Part shown: one piece after another, positions 1 through 9,200 of the stretch
Position numbering within the stretch: position 1 is the first letter of the stretch
How the letters are laid out: each line of letters starts with the position of its first letter
From: Indioceanicola profundi
GTDB taxonomy: Bacteria; Pseudomonadota; Alphaproteobacteria; Azospirillales; Azospirillaceae
Assembly: GCF_003568845.1 (NCBI RefSeq)
Contig: NZ_CP030129.1
Span: 124,001-188,000, forward strand
Direction: 5' to 3'
DNA length: 64,000 nucleotides
Notes under the pieces: generated by a model
Told to the model about the DNA's origin: nothing
The model's database searches: none
Seen by the model: the letters and a program-made list of their open reading frames with translations, nothing else
Program-made: the position numbers and the translations under genes

Positions 1-1
1 C

Positions 2-1198
2 CCATACGGCTTCATCTCGAAGAGGTGCCGCCGATACGGGGCCGATCTCTTCCTCGCGCGAATCCTGCTCCGCAAAACGATCTGCATGACCGGTCCCGAG
101 GCGGCCGAACTGTTCTATCGGCCGGATCTGTTCGTCCGGCGCGGCGCCATGCCAGGACGGATACAGAAGACCCTTCTCGGCCGGGGCGGCGTCCAGGGGC
201 TGGACGACGAAGTGCATCGGCACCGCAAGCAGATGTTCATGTCGCTCATGGCGCCCGAGCGGATCGATCATTTGCGAGAGCTGGTCGACGGCCTGTGGCG
301 CGTCTACGCTCAAAAATGGGCAACGATGGACCGGGTCGTCCTTTATGATGAGGTGCAAGAGCTGCTGACGAAAGCCGTTTGCGCATGGGCCGGCGTTCCA
401 CTGCCTGAGCCGGAGGTGAGTCGGCGCACCGCACAGCTCACGGCGCTGTTCGACGACGCGGGGGCGATCGGACCGAGGCACTGGTGGTCGCGCCTGTCCC
501 GCATGCGCTCGGAACGGTGGATCGAGGACGTCATAGAGCAGGTTCGTGCCGGCCGCCTGAACCCGCCAGAAAAAAGCGCGGCGCTTGTAGTCGCCACGTG
601 GCGGGACTTGGACAACGCGCTGTTGAGCCCACGCGTCGCCGCGGTGGAACTGCTGAACATATTGCGGCCGACCGTCGCCGTCTCCGTTTTCATCACATTT
701 GCCGCGCACGCTCTGCATCGTTTTCCGGCCTGTCGCCAGGAGCTTCGGACCGACGATGAGAGTTTGGAGTTCTTCGTGCAGGAGGTCCGGCGTTTCTATC
801 CGTTCTTTCCCGCGGTGATGGCGCGCGCAAGGCGTGATTTCGACTGGAACGGGTATCAGTTTCCGAGGGGACGGCGCGTGATGCTCGACCTCTACGGCAC
901 CAATCGCGATCCGCGAGCCTGGGACTCGCCGGAGGAGTTCCGGCCGGAGCGCTTTCGGAATTGGGATGGCAGTCCCTTCAATTTCATTCCGCAGGGAGGC
1001 GGCGACCACGACCTGAACCACCGCTGCCCCGGCGAGTGGATCACGATCGAGCTTATGAAGGTGTCCTGTAAATTTCTCGCGGCGAAGATCGATTACGACG
1101 TGCCGAAGCAGGATCTGCAGATCGATGCAACGAGACTGCCGGCCCTGCCAGAGAGCCGGTTCGTGATGAGCAACGTCAGACCCCGGAGGGAGTCGTGA
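2..1198 (+). CDS. Cytochrome P450, CYP152 family fatty-acid peroxygenase (5' partial)
   Basis: The reading frame is open from base 2, so the gene begins left of the window and about 398 codons are visible. The visible N-terminus (PYGFISKRCRRY, then KKTICM-like RKTICM) and the core match CYP152 enzymes, which use H2O2 directly to hydroxylate or decarboxylate fatty acids without a reductase. Seen motifs are HRHRKQMF, the RFYPFFP segment that supplies the substrate-carboxylate Arg-Pro pair, PEEFRPERF, and the haem-ligand loop HRCPGEWIT near the C-terminus. Few N-terminal residues can be missing, because CYP152 proteins are about 410-420 aa. The stop codon overlaps the GTG start of the exchanger gene that follows (GTGA), which suggests one operon. 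The family call is firm; the exact substrate and regiochemistry are not visible. Confidence 0.9.
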   Translation, partial: PYGFISKRCRRYGADLFLARILLRKTICMTGPEAAELFYRPDLFVRRGAMPGRIQKTLLGRGGVQGLDDEVHRHRKQMFMSLMAPERIDHLRELVDGLWRVYAQKWATMDRVVLYDEVQELLTKAVCAWAGVPLPEPEVSRRTAQLTALFDDAGAIGPRHWWSRLSRMRSERWIEDVIEQVRAGRLNPPEKSAALVVATWRDLDNALLSPRVAAVELLNILRPTVAVSVFITFAAHALHRFPACRQELRTDDESLEFFVQEVRRFYPFFPAVMARARRDFDWNGYQFPRGRRVMLDLYGTNRDPRAWDSPEEFRPERFRNWDGSPFNFIPQGGGDHDLNHRCPGEWITIELMKVSCKFLAAKIDYDVPKQDLQIDATRLPALPESRFVMSNVRPRRES

Positions 1199-2217
1199 TC
1201 GCTGTCTGGGCCGGAGTTCTTCTCGCTGCCGTATGGCTGGCGCATTGGGGGGCGGAACACCTGGCCGACCCACTAAAGAAGCTGCGGCGGCAGTGGGGCT
1301 TCTCCGTCGCCGCTGGAGGCTCGTTTATCGGACTTGCAACCGCAAGCCCGGAGATCGGCATCAACGTCACGAGCGCCATCCGCGGTGTTGCCGATATTGG
1401 ACTGGGAGCCATGCTGGGCGCCAACATCATAGTTGTGCCAATTTTCGTGGTCACCGCCTATCTTGCCACGCGGAAGAAGGAACTCGGCAACGAGCACCGC
1501 GATCACGAACGGGATCTGCGTGAGCACTTCCTGCCCGTGGACCCCGGCGCGATCACGGTGCAGGCGCTGCCTTATCTTGGCATTCTAGCCCTGGTCGCAC
1601 TGCTCACGCTTCCGGCGCCGTGGCGGGGCCTTCAGCCGGTTGACGGCTGGATTCTGCTTCTCGCCTATCTGGCTTACCTCGCGCAGGCGCTTTTGCGCGG
1701 TCGCGAGAAGGGGCAGGAAATCGAATGGACCCGGCGCGAACAATGGTTCGCGGGCGGCGGCGTGGCCGCGCTCGCGGTCGGGGCTTATTTCATCGTCTTC
1801 TCGACCGAACAGATCGTGAGCGTCCTCGGCATTCAGAAAATCGTCGGCGGATTGTTCATCACCGCACCTGTGGCGGCGCTGCCAGAGGTCTTCGCCACAT
1901 GGAGCCTTGCCCGCAGGGGGCAGATCACGGCGGCAGTGACAGACGTGATAGGCGACATGGCGGCAACAATGACCATGGCCTTCATCCCGCTGACGATCAT
2001 CGCAATGCCGATCGGTAATCTGCATCTCTACTGGGTGAGCCTGACCTTCGTGGCTGTCATGCCTGCGCTCTATGCGGCGCTTCTCTGGTGGGGCGGGCGA
2101 GAAACCGGCTTTCGGCGTTGGCAGGTGCTGATCTTCCCTGTTGTTTATGTGGTGTACGTGGTTCTGGTCGTCTTTTGGGTGCGGCCCTTCGGCGGTAGTT
2201 TGTCGCCGCAGGGATAA
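1195..2217 (+). CDS. Sodium/calcium exchanger-like (CaCA family) membrane protein
   Basis: A 340-aa polytopic inner-membrane protein with about ten hydrophobic segments. Two alpha-repeats typical of cation/Ca2+ antiporters are visible: one around ATASPEIGINVTSAI (residues about 48-62) and one around APVAALPEVFATW (about 223-235), each with the conserved Pro-Glu. A charged loop (KKELGNEHRDHERD) separates the two halves. The GTG start at 1195 is preceded by GGAGGG and overlaps the P450 stop by four bases, so translation is probably coupled. The family exchanges Na+ or H+ against Ca2+ or similar cations. Why it sits with a fatty-acid peroxygenase is unclear. The ion is not deducible. Confidence 0.8.
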   Translation: MIAVWAGVLLAAVWLAHWGAEHLADPLKKLRRQWGFSVAAGGSFIGLATASPEIGINVTSAIRGVADIGLGAMLGANIIVVPIFVVTAYLATRKKELGNEHRDHERDLREHFLPVDPGAITVQALPYLGILALVALLTLPAPWRGLQPVDGWILLLAYLAYLAQALLRGREKGQEIEWTRREQWFAGGGVAALAVGAYFIVFSTEQIVSVLGIQKIVGGLFITAPVAALPEVFATWSLARRGQITAAVTDVIGDMAATMTMAFIPLTIIAMPIGNLHLYWVSLTFVAVMPALYAALLWWGGRETGFRRWQVLIFPVVYVVYVVLVVFWVRPFGGSLSPQG

Positions 2218-2226
2218 GAAGTCCCA

Positions 2227-2248
2227 TGGAATTGGGATGACAATTCCA
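2227..2248 (+). terminator. Hairpin after the exchanger gene
   Basis: TGGAATT and AATTCCA form a perfect 7-bp inverted repeat with an 8-base loop, 10 bases after the exchanger stop codon. No T-run follows, so a terminator role is only a guess from its position. Confidence 0.35.
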
Positions 2249-2359
2249 ACAATCCTCGCGCGGCTGACCGCTTTATAGGTTATCTGGAGTCGCAATCCTG
2301 AGTCACGGAAAGGGATGGCGCAAACGCTTGGCAGCACCGCTTCGGTCGCCGAGGAGCTG

Positions 2360-2387
2360 GCCCCGCCCGGTCTGGACCGGGCGGGGC
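2360..2387 (-). terminator. Strong GC hairpin downstream of the DUF736 gene
   Basis: A perfect 12-bp inverted repeat (arms 2360-2371 and 2376-2387, CTGG loop) starts 14 bases beyond the DUF736 stop. It is the most stable simple hairpin in this part and marks the end of the minus-strand backbone block. There is no clear T-tract on either strand, so it may act as an mRNA-stabilising end or a partial terminator for convergent transcripts. Confidence 0.5.
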
Positions 2388-2401
2388 ATGGATCAGGCGG
2401 C

Positions 2402-2734
2402 TCAGTCGCCGTTGCGGCGGCTGGGGCGGGACCAGATGAGGCTGTAACTCTCCTCGCCTTCGATGACGGTGTCGTCGAACAGGTTGGCGTAGATCGGAGC
2501 GGTGAAGCTCGGATCGTCGAGCTTGAGGCTCAGATAGTCGCGGCCCTCGTTCGAGCGCTTGGACCAGGCGGCGCCGATCTCGGCGCGGCCGACGAAGACC
2601 CGGTGGCTGGGGGCGTTGCCGTTGGTCGAGCCCTCTTCGGGGACGATGCGGACGTTCTTGGTCTGGACGCTGAGGGTGACGATCTCGCCGGTGAACTCGT
2701 TGCCGGACTTCTTGAAGGTGCCGATGGTCGCCAT
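2402..2734 (-). CDS. DUF736 family protein
   Basis: A 110-aa protein beginning MATIGTFKKSGNEFTGEI and containing KNVRIVPEE, the usual DUF736 pattern and length. The ATG is preceded by AAGGAG at a good distance. DUF736 proteins are small, unstudied proteins that occur almost only on alphaproteobacterial conjugative and integrative elements. The gene follows a long structured leader (2841-2930) and is the last backbone gene of the element on this side. Family assignment is strong; molecular role unknown. Confidence 0.9.
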   Translation of the reverse strand: MATIGTFKKSGNEFTGEIVTLSVQTKNVRIVPEEGSTNGNAPSHRVFVGRAEIGAAWSKRSNEGRDYLSLKLDDPSFTAPIYANLFDDTVIEGEESYSLIWSRPSRRNGD

Positions 2735-2840
2735 TGTCGTTCTCCTTGATCTCTGCTCCGAGCCCGCACCATTGCGGCCTCGATGGCGATCGGCGGGCCG
2801 AAGGCGATCGACGGCGCACCCGCTTGCGGGCCGGAGCGTC

Positions 2841-2930
2841 AGCGGAGGATGGCGCGAGAGCGACTTTCTTGGCTCGCGAGGAATGGGCGCGCAGCGCTCA
2901 GGGGAAGAAAGTCGATCGGCGCCGTTGCGG
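2841..2930 (-). ncRNA. Candidate structured leader RNA, copy A (upstream of DUF736)
   Basis: Bases 2861-2870 (CGACTTTCTT) pair perfectly with 2905-2914 (AAGAAAGTCG) around a GC-rich inner loop. The stem is flanked by the block AGCGGAGGATGGCG (2841-2854) and by TCGGCGCCGTTGC (2916-2928). The same two blocks flank a different stem of equal geometry at 4943-5035, so the stem covaries while the flanks are conserved. Read on the minus strand it lies about 100-200 bases upstream of the DUF736 start. Apart from this motif, 2735-3310 holds nothing I can identify. Confidence 0.55.
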
Positions 2931-3310
2931 CATAGGCGATCGAGGCGCAGCCGACTTTCGGCCAGATCAGCCCATTGAGAGGCCGTTTGGAGCGGTCGAC
3001 GAGCAGGGACAACTCAAGGAGATGAAGGCGGCCATTCTCGACCAAGAACAGGTCGCGGTGACGTCGCTGACGAGATCGGCTGCCGTCCAGACCCGAAGAC
3101 GCCCGTTCACGTCCGAACCAGGGATCGGCGGTCCGGGGAACGCCTCACACCCTCGTGTCCGGTCCGCACCTTAGGAGGCTCCGTTGTCAGCGCCCGAGAG
3201 CAACGTCGTCATGAGCCTTGCTGACGATTCCGATCGCCGCGATAGCTTTGCCGACAGGATGACGGGAACGGATCGAAGGTAAGATTGAGGCGCTCGCCCG
3301 GCAAGTGCGC

Positions 3311-3751
3311 TCAGGCGCGTGCGATGCTTTGCCCCGTCGGCGCGGGCGCGGCCAAGGTCGTCACGCGCACGAATGCGGTGATGCCGACGGCGATCGCGCC
3401 GATCACGGAGAAGATGAGCTGCCACGTCTCCGACGGCATGGCGTGCTTGACGATTCCGTGCGTGGCGTAGAACCCGGCGATGGCCGCGGGTGCGACAAAG
3501 GCGAGTGCCACGCCCACGCGCAGCCAGACGGGGCGCGCCAGCATCAGGACGATCTGACCGACGAAGAGCGTCAGGAAGGCGGCCACGGCGCCGACGGCGA
3601 TGCCGCCGGGCCAGCCGGCGCCCGCGTGGTAGGCCCAGACGCCCATCGTCACGCCCGCAAAGAGCGGCAGCGCGAAGACGGCCAGCGTGAACAGGAGCCA
3701 GCAGAAGAAACCGATGGCGACGATGCTGAGAAGGATGCCGAGGATCATCAT
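3311..3751 (-). CDS. Small integral membrane protein, unknown function
   Basis: I chose the ATG at 3751 because GGAGG lies eight bases upstream; an in-frame ATG 54 bases earlier has no such site. The 146-aa product starts MMILGILLSIVAIGFF and has four to five hydrophobic helices with short polar loops and no conserved catalytic motif that I recognise. It lies between the DUF2493 gene and the leader of DUF736 and is read in the same direction, so it probably belongs to the element backbone. Confidence 0.6.
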   Translation of the reverse strand: MMILGILLSIVAIGFFCWLLFTLAVFALPLFAGVTMGVWAYHAGAGWPGGIAVGAVAAFLTLFVGQIVLMLARPVWLRVGVALAFVAPAAIAGFYATHGIVKHAMPSETWQLIFSVIGAIAVGITAFVRVTTLAAPAPTGQSIARA

Positions 3752-3896
3752 GGTGGCGGCCTCCGTGACGAAAGATCGATGGGACGCGCCTTCCACCACC
3801 ACCACGGCGCCACTGCGAGCATAGCCGAAGATGTGCGACGGCGGGAGCGGAAATCCGCGCGCCGTGCACGTTCGAGGGATTTGGGGACGGCGGCGC

Positions 3897-4832
3897 TCAC
3901 GTGCCGCCGCTGCCGAACTTCCAGACCGGGATGCCGAGTTTCCTTGCCTTGTCGGCGAGGTTCTCCTGGATGCCGGTGCCGGGGAAGACCATCACGCCGA
4001 TCGGTAGCACCTCCAGCATCGCGTCGTTGCGCTTGAAGGGGGCGGCCTTAGCGTGCCTGGTCCAGTCGGGCTTGAAGGCGATCTGCGGCACGTTCCGGTG
4101 ATCGGCCCAGCGGGCGGCGATGCGTTCGGCGCCCTTCGGCGAGCCGCCATGCAGCAGCACCATGTCGGGGTGCTTGGCGTGGACCTGGTCGAGCTTCGCC
4201 CAGATCAGGTGATGGTCGTTGAAGTCGAGCCCGCCGGTGACGGCCACCTTCGGGCCCGCCGGCAGGAGCACCTCGGCTTCGGCGCGCCTCTTCGCGGCGA
4301 GGAAGTCGCGGCTGTCGATCATCGCCGATGTCATGGCCTTATGATTGACCATGGAGCCGCTGCGTGGCCGCCAGGACGAGCCGGTGTGCCGCTCGAAGTG
4401 CTCGGCGGCCTGGTCGCGCATCAGCTCGAAGGCGTTGCGGCGCTCGATCAGGGTCTGCCCCTCAGCCGTGAGGCGCTCGAGATCGACCGATTTCACCTCG
4501 GAGCCGTCCTGTTCCCTCTGGCTGCGGCGCTGCGCCTGCTCGTTGTCGTCGAGCTCGCGCTCGATCCGGTGGACCGCGCGGTGGAAGAGATTGACAGTCG
4601 ACCAGAGCAGGTCCTCGAGGTCTGGCTCGAGGCGCGTGTCACCCATGGTGGCGATCAGGGCGTCGAAGATGTCGGCAACGGCGCCGGCGATGGCGTTGCC
4701 TTCGGGGAGCGGTCTGGGGTCGGGCTCGTTGTGGAAGGGGCGGAAGCCGTAGAGCTGGAGCTCGGTCAGGACGTGATCGGTCGGTGATGCGCTGTGGTGG
4801 GGCTCGAAGGTGTCGTCGTCTTCGTTCGTCAT
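3897..4832 (-). CDS. DUF2493 domain protein
   Basis: A 311-aa protein starting MTNEDDDTFEPHHSASPTD at an ATG with GGGAG upstream. The N-terminal two thirds are charged and helical. The C-terminal domain (about residues 180-311) begins KVAVTGGLDFNDHHLIW and contains LLHGGSPKGAERIAARWA and VMVFPGTGIQENLADKARKLGIPVW, the Rossmann-like DUF2493/SLOG-type nucleotide-binding pattern. Such proteins are regular members of alphaproteobacterial integrative elements. SLOG-type domains bind nucleotides or nucleotide-derived ligands, but no ligand is known here. A structured leader (4943-5035) precedes it. Confidence 0.85.
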   Translation of the reverse strand: MTNEDDDTFEPHHSASPTDHVLTELQLYGFRPFHNEPDPRPLPEGNAIAGAVADIFDALIATMGDTRLEPDLEDLLWSTVNLFHRAVHRIERELDDNEQAQRRSQREQDGSEVKSVDLERLTAEGQTLIERRNAFELMRDQAAEHFERHTGSSWRPRSGSMVNHKAMTSAMIDSRDFLAAKRRAEAEVLLPAGPKVAVTGGLDFNDHHLIWAKLDQVHAKHPDMVLLHGGSPKGAERIAARWADHRNVPQIAFKPDWTRHAKAAPFKRNDAMLEVLPIGVMVFPGTGIQENLADKARKLGIPVWKFGSGGT

Positions 4833-4942
4833 GGGGATGCTCCCGTGTCGGTTGGCCGCGCCCGCCGCGGCCTTCGTGGCGCCGAAAGACGGTGGGCGGA
4901 GCGGGCCTGCACTCGGGAGCGGAGCGGACGAGCTGGAGCGGC

Positions 4943-5035
4943 AGCGGAGGATGGCGGAGGCCGGTTCTTTTGCTTCGCGCTGCAAAGCGGCCCGGAGGGC
5001 TGCGGCGGAAAAGAACCGGTCGGAGCCATTGCCGG
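4943..5035 (-). ncRNA. Candidate structured leader RNA, copy B (upstream of DUF2493)
   Basis: An 11-bp perfect stem, CCGGTTCTTTT (4961-4971) with AAAAGAACCGG (5009-5019), is flanked by AGCGGAGGATGGCG (4943-4956) and TCGGAGCCATTGC (5020-5032). Both flanks match copy A at 2841-2930, whereas the stem sequence differs but stays paired. It lies in the 327-base gap between the Toprim gene and the DUF2493 gene and would form in the DUF2493 leader. Confidence 0.6.
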
Positions 5036-5159
5036 CCCGGACCGGCTGCCGTCCGGTCGCCCTCTAGAAGGCCGAGGCGCGGCCCTCTCCGGCAGCGGAT
5101 GGGAACAGCCCGCGGCGAAGAGGGTGACGCCGATCCCGCTACCCCTGCCGCCTCGCCGT

Positions 5160-6224
5160 TCAGGCCGGGACGGAGATCTCCATGAAGCGGGCAACATCCT
5201 CTGGAGAGAGCTGGACCCGCACCGATGCCCTGAGGGTGCCGAGACCATGCAGGCGGAGATCCTCGTTGAAGTCGCCCAGCCGCGGCGACAGCGTGAGCGC
5301 CTCGATCCCGGCCGCCTCGGCCCGTTCGACGAGGTGATCCCGGGCGCCGTCGCCGGCCGGATCATCGTCGCGGACGATGTAGACCCGGCGCAGCGCCTGC
5401 GGGAAGGCCAGGGCGGCGAGATGAGCCGCCGAGAGCGCCGCCGCCATCGGCATGGCGGGCAGGACGCATCTGAGCGAGAGCATGGTCTCGATGCCTTCGC
5501 CGGCCGCCATGGTCTCGCCGGCCACGCCGAAGCGCACGGCTTGCCCGAGCAGGTCGCCCATGGCGCGTCGTGGCGTGCCGATCGGCGCCTTGCCGAGCCT
5601 CGCCTCGCTGAAGCCTTCCGGATCGAGCCAGGTGCGATGCGCTCCGGTCAGGTGCCCGGCGAGATCAGTGACGGCAGCGATCATCGCAGGCCAGACCTCT
5701 GTCGGCGCGTGCTCGTCCGGCCGGTAGTAGCAGCGCGGATGGAAACGCAGCGATCCGGTTCCGTACAAAGTCGTAATCCCGCGTTTCCGGAGATACGCCT
5801 CGGCGAGGGTGCCTGCGATCGGTTGTGCCATGGCGAAAAGACGCCGTGCCGCTTCCGGCGATCCCGTCGGTGTGGGAGCTGCCTTGCGCCCTGGCACCGC
5901 CCGGTGCGGTTCGGGATGCGGCAAGCTGAGAAAGCGTCGTGCCTCGTCGGCGATGTCGTGGAAGTCGACGAGACCGAGGGCTTCGCGGATGATGTCGAGC
6001 AGATCGCCGTGCTCTCCAGTGGCGGCGTCGGTCCATTTGCCGGCCGCCCCCTTGCCGGACTCGGGTCCGGTCAAGCGGACGAACATGGAGCGGCCGGGCG
6101 TGTTGCGGACATCGCCCACCATCCAGTAACGCCCCTCGCGCCGTCCGTTGGAGAGATAGGTGCGGCACACAGCCTCGGCGTGATTGCCAAGGCGGCGGGC
6201 CAGGTCCGAGGCGTCCCGGGCCAT
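5160..6224 (-). CDS. Toprim domain protein (primase-like)
   Basis: A 354-aa protein starting MARDASDLARRLGNHAEAVC. The N-terminal part has a zinc-ribbon/DUF7146-like region (CRTYLSNGRREGRYW, GKWTDAATGEHGDLLDIIRE). The C-terminal Toprim domain shows the acidic GEGIETMLSL motif and the VRDDDPAGDGA motif that bind the catalytic metal. The ATG overlaps the upstream helicase stop by one base (TGATG), so the two are translated together. This gene pair recurs in alphaproteobacterial ICEs and probably acts in element DNA processing or replication. It was not possible to tell whether it primes DNA synthesis. Confidence 0.85.
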   Translation of the reverse strand: MARDASDLARRLGNHAEAVCRTYLSNGRREGRYWMVGDVRNTPGRSMFVRLTGPESGKGAAGKWTDAATGEHGDLLDIIREALGLVDFHDIADEARRFLSLPHPEPHRAVPGRKAAPTPTGSPEAARRLFAMAQPIAGTLAEAYLRKRGITTLYGTGSLRFHPRCYYRPDEHAPTEVWPAMIAAVTDLAGHLTGAHRTWLDPEGFSEARLGKAPIGTPRRAMGDLLGQAVRFGVAGETMAAGEGIETMLSLRCVLPAMPMAAALSAAHLAALAFPQALRRVYIVRDDDPAGDGARDHLVERAEAAGIEALTLSPRLGDFNEDLRLHGLGTLRASVRVQLSPEDVARFMEISVPA

Positions 6225-9200
6225 CACGCGACCTCCCGTTCGGCGATGCGCTCGAGCGGGAAGCGGTCCAACACCTTGGCGAGGATCGCGGGACCCGAGG
6301 CGTCCGTCGGCACGAAGAGGCGCAGCTTCCAGGAGATGATCTCGCCGAAAAGCCCATCGGCCTTGAGACGGTCGCGCATGGTCTCGGTGAAACCGGTGAG
6401 CTCGATCCGGTTTGCACCCATGACGCGGGCGCGACGAAGCTGAAGGCCCTCGGCGAGGTCGAGGACGGTGCGCCCGTCCATCACCGCAGCGAAAGCATCG
6501 GCTGGCGAGAGTGCGATCGTACCCGCCGCCGCGGCGGTCGCTGCCCAGGCCGGCGAGACCTTGCGGCCGATGATGCGCTCGCCCGTGTCGGTCTGAAGCC
6601 GGTAGACCCGCGTCGACTCGTTGGGCAGGCGCTTCCAGATCGGCAGCAGGAGGCCGGCGACGATGTGGATCGTGCTGTCGGTGAACTCGGGCACCGACGC
6701 GACCTCCTTCTCCCATGCCTGGACGAAGGCTGTGCGATCGGCCTCGACCCAATGGGTATCGCCCATGACAGAGAGCCCCACGTTAGTCGCCTCCATCGGC
6801 CGGACCAGCCGAACCCGGCGTTCGACCGAGCCATCGTCGTCGATCAGGCTCGTGGTCGGGATGCGCACCGCGGCCCGGCCGGAGCGGTCGTTCACCAGCA
6901 GCGCTGCGCGTGGGTCGGCGAGATGATCGAGCGCCTCGTCGAGCGTCACCGGCCGGTTGCGCTCGCGTTGCGCGATGGTGAGCAGCGTCGTCACCGCGCC
7001 GGTCGCCGGATGAGTGTGGATCGGCTGTCGGTCCGTGACGGTGAAGCGCTCGGCGCGCAGCGTCTCCAGCCCGATATCGTAGGTTCCGCTGGCGATCGCG
7101 CCTTCGATCCGGGCGGTGAGCAGCTGCTCGAAGCTCGCGAAGAGGACGTTCTGCAGGTCGATGGTCAGCGCCAGCACGCGGTTGAGGAAGGTGGTGATCG
7201 GCGGCAACTCGTCCCTGGCGCCGTTCGCATCGGTGAGCTTGAGCCCGGTCGTCTCCTCGAAGACCTGGAGCGGGCAACCCTCGACCTTGCCGGCGACTAT
7301 CAGCAAATAGAGCCGCCGCAGCGCATCGCGCGCATAGGCGCTCTCGAGATTGTCCTCGGCGCGGAACAGGCCCTGGCCGCCAGTCTGGCGTGCCCCTCGC
7401 GTGATCGCGCCCAGCGTGTCGAGACGCCGAGCGATGGTCGAGAGGAAGCGCTTCTCCGCCTTCACGTCGGTGGCGATCGGGCGGAAGAGCGGCGGCTGCG
7501 CCTGGTTGGTGCGGTTGGTCCGCCCGAGACCCTGGATGGCGGCATCGGCCTTCCAGCCCGGCTCCAGCAGGTAGTGGACCCTGAGCCGCCGGTTCTTCGC
7601 GGCGAGATCGGCATGGTAGGAGCGCCCGGTGCCGCCGGCGTCCGAGAAGACCAGGATTCGCTTGGCGTCATCCATGAAGGCCTGTGTCTCGGCGAGGTTG
7701 GCCGCGACGGCGCGGCTTTCGACGGCGAGGCGGTCGCCCCTGCCGTCGGCGCCCGACTTCCGGACGATGCGCCGCGAGCGGCCCGTCACCTCGGCCACCA
7801 TCTCGGTGCCAAAGCGCTGGACGATCTGGTCGAGCGCTCCGGGCACCGGCGGCAGCGAGGCGAGTTTCTCGATCAGCCGGTCGCGCCGGGCGACGGCTTC
7901 ACGGCTTTCGACCGGCTGGCCGTCACGGAACACCGGCCGCGAGCAGAGGTTGCCCTCGCCGTCGGTGAAGGGCTCGTAGAGCTGCACCGGGAAGGAGTGC
8001 GAGAGGTAGTCGAGGACATATTCGCGCGGGGTGATGTCGACCTGGACGTCGTTCCAATCCTCGGTCGGGATCTCCGCGAGCCGGCGCTCCATCAGCGCCT
8101 CGCCGGTCGAGACGATCTGCACGACGGCGGCGTGGCCGTTCTCGAGATCCCGTTCGATCGCACCGATCAGCGACGGCGTCTTCATCGCCGTGATGAGGTG
8201 ATTGAAGAAGCGCTGCTTGGCGCTCTCGAAGGCCGAGCGGGCAGTGGACTTCGCCTGGCCGTTCAGCGTTCCGGTGTCGCCGGTGACGTTGGTCGCCCGC
8301 ATGGCGGCGTCGAGGTTGTTGTGGATGATCGCAAAGGCGCCGGCGTAGGCGTCGTAGATGCGCCGCTGCTCCGGCGTGAGCCGGTGCTCGATGAGCTCGT
8401 ATTCGACACCCGCGTAGGAGAGCGAGCGGGCTTGATAGAGGCCGAGCGCATTGAGGTCGCGCGCCAGCACCTCCATGGCGGCGACACCGCCATCCTCGAT
8501 CGCCTCGACGAACTCCGCGCGCGTGGCGAAGGGGAAGTCCTCGCCGCCCCAGAGGCCGAGACGCTGGGCGTAGGCGAGATTGTGCACGGTGGTGGCGCCG
8601 GTCGCCGAAACGTAGACGACGCGCGCGTCCGGCAGCGCGTGCTGGAGACGAAGCCCGGCGCGGCCCTGCTGCGAGGCGGCCTGCTCGCCGCGTTCGCCCT
8701 TCGAACCCGCGGCATTCTGCATGGCGTGGCTCTCGTCGAAGACGATCACTCCGTCGAAGTCGGAGCCCAACCAGTCGACGATCTGCTGGACGCGCGAAAC
8801 CTTCGCTCCGCGCTCGTCGGAGCGCAGCGTGGCGTAGGTCGTGAAAAGGATGCCTTGCGCCAGACGGATCGGCGTTCCCTGGCGAAAGCGCGACAGCGGC
8901 GTGACCAGCAGGCGCTCCTGGCCGAGCGCCGACCAGTCGCGCTGCGCGTCCTCGATCAGCTTGTCGGACTTTGAGACCCAGACCGCACGCCGGCGGCCCT
9001 TGAGCCAGTTGTCGAGCAGGATGCCGGCGACCTGCCGGCCCTTGCCCGCGCCGGTGCCGTCGCCGAGGAACCAGCCGCGCCGGAAGCGCACGGCGCCGTC
9101 GTGGTCGTCGGTGGCCGCGGTGACGACATCGTAGGTCTCATCGACAGCCCAAGCGCCGGCGAGGTGCTGGGCATGGGCCTCGCCGGCATAGATGAGGCTC

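Noticed and set aside
86-1198. P450 starting at the first in-frame ATG (position 86)
   Set aside because: The frame is open and family-like from base 2 (PYGFISKRCRRY), so the gene is cut by the window edge and does not start at 86.
6665-8974. 769-codon plus-strand frame
   Set aside because: It is antisense to the methyltransferase/helicase gene, whose motifs are unambiguous.
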